DNA from: Pseudoduganella rivuli
GTDB taxonomy: Bacteria; Pseudomonadota; Gammaproteobacteria; Burkholderiales; Burkholderiaceae_D
Assembly: GCF_009674485.1 (NCBI RefSeq)
Contig: NZ_WKJJ01000017.1
Location: 124,001 to 188,000, forward strand
Direction of reading: 5' to 3'
DNA length: 64,000 bases
The notes under the pieces were generated by a model, which saw only the letters and a list, made by a program, of their open reading frames with translations, was not told the origin of the DNA and did not search any database. The position numbers and the translations under genes were made by a program. Numbering within the stretch: position 1 is the first letter of the stretch; each line of letters opens with the position of its first letter. Of the stretch, positions 61,723 through 64,000 are shown one piece after another.

Positions 61723-62619
61723 ATGAAATTCAAATTTTGGGGGGTTCGGGGTTCCATTCCCTCTCCCGGACCACGCACCGCGCGCTACGGTGGCAATACC
61801 ACCTGCATCGAGGTGCGCAGCGATGACGATACGCTGATCGTGATCGATGGCGGTACCGGCATCTTCGCGCTGGCGCAGTCGCTGATCGCCCAAAAGAAAG
61901 TGCCGGTCCAGGCCAATATCTTCATTACCCACAGCCATTGGGACCATATTCATGGCCTGCCCTTCTTTACGCCCCTGTTCATCAAGGGCAGCCGCGTGCG
62001 CCTGCATGGCACCACCGATCCGGACACCGGCAACGGCATCGAACACGTGATGGGCGTGCAGCTGCAAAACAGTTATTTCCCCGTCAGCGAAACGCAGATG
62101 GACGCCACCATTGAATACCGCACGCTGGCCCTGGACGAAGCCATCATGGTGGGCGATGCACAGGTATCGAACGTGGTGATGAACCATCCCGTCATCGACC
62201 TGGGCTACCGCATCGATTGCAACGGCAAGTCCGTGTTTTTCACGGGCGACCACGAGCCGCACTACAACATTTACCCGGAAGATCATCCGGACCACGCGTC
62301 GTACCAGCAGCACATCGAAGAGCGGGTGCGCGCGATTGAAGACAAGGTGCGCGGCGTCACCGCATTGATAGTAGACTGCTCTTACACGCGCGAAGAATAT
62401 CCGGCCAAGCAAGGCTGGGGTCATGGCACGTTCGATTCGGCGCTGGCGATGGCCATCAAGGCCGGGGCCAAGCGGCTGTATTGCACGCACCACGAACCCA
62501 CCCGCAGCGACGACGAGCTGGAAGCCGTGTTCGCGGAAGTGATGGCGCGCCATGCGTCCATGATTCCGCCAGGCCTGGAAGTATTCCTGGCCTACGAAGG
62601 CCTGGAAGTGGAACTATAA
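61723..62619 (+). CDS. MBL-fold metallo-hydrolase
   Basis: 298 residues. The metal-binding motif is TH70-SH72-WD74-H75, with later ligands in MNHPVIDLGYR, FTGDHEPHY and YCTHHEP. The MKFKFWGVRGSIPSPGP start and GGNTTCIEV are typical of a subfamily often annotated as cAMP phosphodiesterase class II or as MBL hydrolase of signalling operons. It could hydrolyse a cyclic nucleotide made by the nearby cyclase, which is plausible but not shown. It is followed at 13 bases by the GspE-like gene. Confidence 0.88.
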   Translation: MKFKFWGVRGSIPSPGPRTARYGGNTTCIEVRSDDDTLIVIDGGTGIFALAQSLIAQKKVPVQANIFITHSHWDHIHGLPFFTPLFIKGSRVRLHGTTDPDTGNGIEHVMGVQLQNSYFPVSETQMDATIEYRTLALDEAIMVGDAQVSNVVMNHPVIDLGYRIDCNGKSVFFTGDHEPHYNIYPEDHPDHASYQQHIEERVRAIEDKVRGVTALIVDCSYTREEYPAKQGWGHGTFDSALAMAIKAGAKRLYCTHHEPTRSDDELEAVFAEVMARHASMIPPGLEVFLAYEGLEVEL

Positions 62620-62632
62620 CCGACAAGGACAC

Positions 62633-64000
62633 ATGAACGACGCCGGCCATCTCAGTCAAAAACCCAGCGAGGTCGACCTGCGGTTGGCGTTCTTCAGGAA
62701 GCTCCATGCGGTAACCACCAAAATCCACGCCACCAACAACCTCGATGAGATCATGCTCGACCTGGGCATGGAATTTTGCGACCTGTTCAATTGCGACCGC
62801 TTCACGCTGTACGCAATGGATCACGAGAAAGATTACATCGTCTCCAAGGTCAAGACCGGGCTGACCACCTTCCGCGACCTGAAGCTGGCCGTCACGCCGC
62901 ATTCGATCGCCGGCTACGTGGCGCTGACGCACAAGACCGTCAACATTACCGACGTGTACGACGAGGGGGAGTTGAAACGGCTGTCGCCGGACTTGCGTTT
63001 CCAGCAGGGGGTCGACCAGCGCACAGGCTACCGCACGCGGGAAATGCTGGTGGCGCCGCTGATTTCGGTGCAGTCGAAAGAATTGCTGGGTGTGGTGCAG
63101 TTCATCAACAACCGCGAAGGCGGCCCGTTCTCGCAAATCGCGCTCGACGGCGTCAAGGAATTGTGCGACACCTTGTCGGTGGCGCTCAGCCAGCGCATGA
63201 AGCCGCCGCAATATGTGCGCACCAAGTATGACGGCCTGGTGTCCGACGCCGTGATTTCCACGGCGGACCTGGAAATGGCCACGCGCACGGCGCGCAAGAA
63301 TGACGTGCCGGTGGAAGAAATCCTGCTCAAGGAAATGCACGTGAAATTGCCCGTGCTGGGCCAGGCGCTGTCGCGCCATTTCAACGTGCCGTACGAACCC
63401 TATAAGTCCGACCGCATCAGGCCGGTCGAATTGCTGCGCAACCTGAAGCGGCAATACGTGGAAGAGTGCCTGTGGCTGCCGCTGGAGGAAAACAAGGATG
63501 GCTTGCTGGTGCTCGCCACCGATCCCGAGCAGGTGGCCAATACCCGCATCGTCAACCAGATTTTCCCCCGCTCGAAAATCGTCTACCGCGTCACCACCAA
63601 CCTGGAATTCGAGCAGACGGTCGACCAGTTTTATGGCGCCGCCAGCGACAGCAGTTCCGTCGGCGAACTATTGTCCGGCATGGACGATCACGACGAAGAT
63701 GGCGGCGAACCGGAACAGGTGTCGGAAGCGGTTGAGAACGAGCTGGTCAAGCTGGTCAACAAGATCATTGTCGATGCTTTCCGCCAGGGCGTGTCGGACA
63801 TCCACATCGAACCGCTGCCCGGCAAGGGCAAGACCGGTATCCGCTTCCGCAAGGATGGCACACTGGTACCGTACATTGAAATCCCGCACGCCTACCGAAG
63901 CGCGCTGGTGGCGCGCATCAAGATCATGTGCGACCTCGATATTTCCGAGCGCCGCAAGCCGCAGGACGGCAAGATCAAGTTCAAGAAATACGGTCCGCTC
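62633..64000 (+). CDS. GspE/PilB-family ATPase with N-terminal GAF domain, 3' end outside window
   Basis: At least 456 residues, open to the window edge. Residues 20-185 form a GAF domain (LHAVTTKIHATNNLDEIMLDLGMEF). A GspE N-terminal-type domain follows (ATRTARKNDVPVEEILLKEM and YVEECLWLPL). The start of the ATPase core is SDIHIEPLPG and FRKDGTLVPYIEIPHAYRSALVARIKIMCDLDISERR; the Walker A should lie beyond the edge. Such proteins power type II secretion or type IV pili. The GAF domain is unusual and suggests ligand control by a cyclic nucleotide. AAGGA precedes the start. Confidence 0.9.
   Translation, partial: MNDAGHLSQKPSEVDLRLAFFRKLHAVTTKIHATNNLDEIMLDLGMEFCDLFNCDRFTLYAMDHEKDYIVSKVKTGLTTFRDLKLAVTPHSIAGYVALTHKTVNITDVYDEGELKRLSPDLRFQQGVDQRTGYRTREMLVAPLISVQSKELLGVVQFINNREGGPFSQIALDGVKELCDTLSVALSQRMKPPQYVRTKYDGLVSDAVISTADLEMATRTARKNDVPVEEILLKEMHVKLPVLGQALSRHFNVPYEPYKSDRIRPVELLRNLKRQYVEECLWLPLEENKDGLLVLATDPEQVANTRIVNQIFPRSKIVYRVTTNLEFEQTVDQFYGAASDSSSVGELLSGMDDHDEDGGEPEQVSEAVENELVKLVNKIIVDAFRQGVSDIHIEPLPGKGKTGIRFRKDGTLVPYIEIPHAYRSALVARIKIMCDLDISERRKPQDGKIKFKKYGPL

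Noticed and set aside
1..64000. Insertion sequences, prophage or tRNA-linked integration site
   Set aside because: No transposase, integrase or tRNA gene was found by reading both strands.

Overview
The window is about 64 kb of high-GC DNA. The closest protein types are those of Burkholderiales, probably an Oxalobacteraceae genus such as Massilia, Duganella or Pseudoduganella. The clues are Bug/TctC and porin families, PhoH with a PIN domain, a CHASE2 cyclase, FhaB-like exoproteins paired with FecR proteins, and the compact operons. No rRNA, tRNA, CRISPR array or transposase was found. The genus is an inference from protein style, not from a marker gene.

Layout. (1) 1-7045: a solute-uptake locus on the minus strand (porin, TctC-like binding protein, Fe(III)-type ABC binding protein, ABC permease cut by the window edge). 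It is divergent from a TctD/TctE-type two-component pair. (2) 7217-11166: a GlrK/QseE-type kinase, a QseG-like lipoprotein and a GlrR/QseF-type sigma54 activator. They are followed by a BON-domain gene whose upstream region carries two perfect TGTC-N10-GACA boxes, two IHF-consensus matches and a perfect -24/-12 promoter. (3) 11388-19369: housekeeping genes (glycosyltransferase, homoserine dehydrogenase, AlaA aminotransferase, Mth938-like protein, peroxiredoxin, PhoH, DUF4349 lipoprotein). (4) 19574-28877: a CueR copper regulon (a copZ-like chaperone at one end, copA-cueR at the other). Between the two ends lies a lower-GC minus-strand operon (radical SAM enzyme, a Tat-signal protein with a (Asp-Trp-Gly5)3 tract, a small membrane protein, an alpha/beta hydrolase) and a KdpD/KdpE-like pair. 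(5) 28982-57350: two large two-partner-secretion operons with three giant FHA-like exoproteins, one full TpsB transporter, one TpsB-like barrel without POTRA domains, and two secreted FecR-domain proteins. (6) 57508-64000: a CHASE2 adenylate/guanylate cyclase and a GAF/HD-GYP phosphodiesterase. These diverge from an MBL-fold hydrolase and a GAF-containing GspE/PilB-like ATPase that runs off the edge.

The two most unusual parts are the radical SAM/glycine-rich-protein operon, which looks like an uncharacterised peptide or protein modification system, and the secretion region. In the secretion region three exoproteins have different low-complexity stalks but end in the same [KR]K[LM]YCN tail, each operon's FecR gene starts inside the exoprotein gene, and one transporter lacks the domains that normally recognise the substrate. 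All function calls are from reading the translated sequence; no database search was possible.
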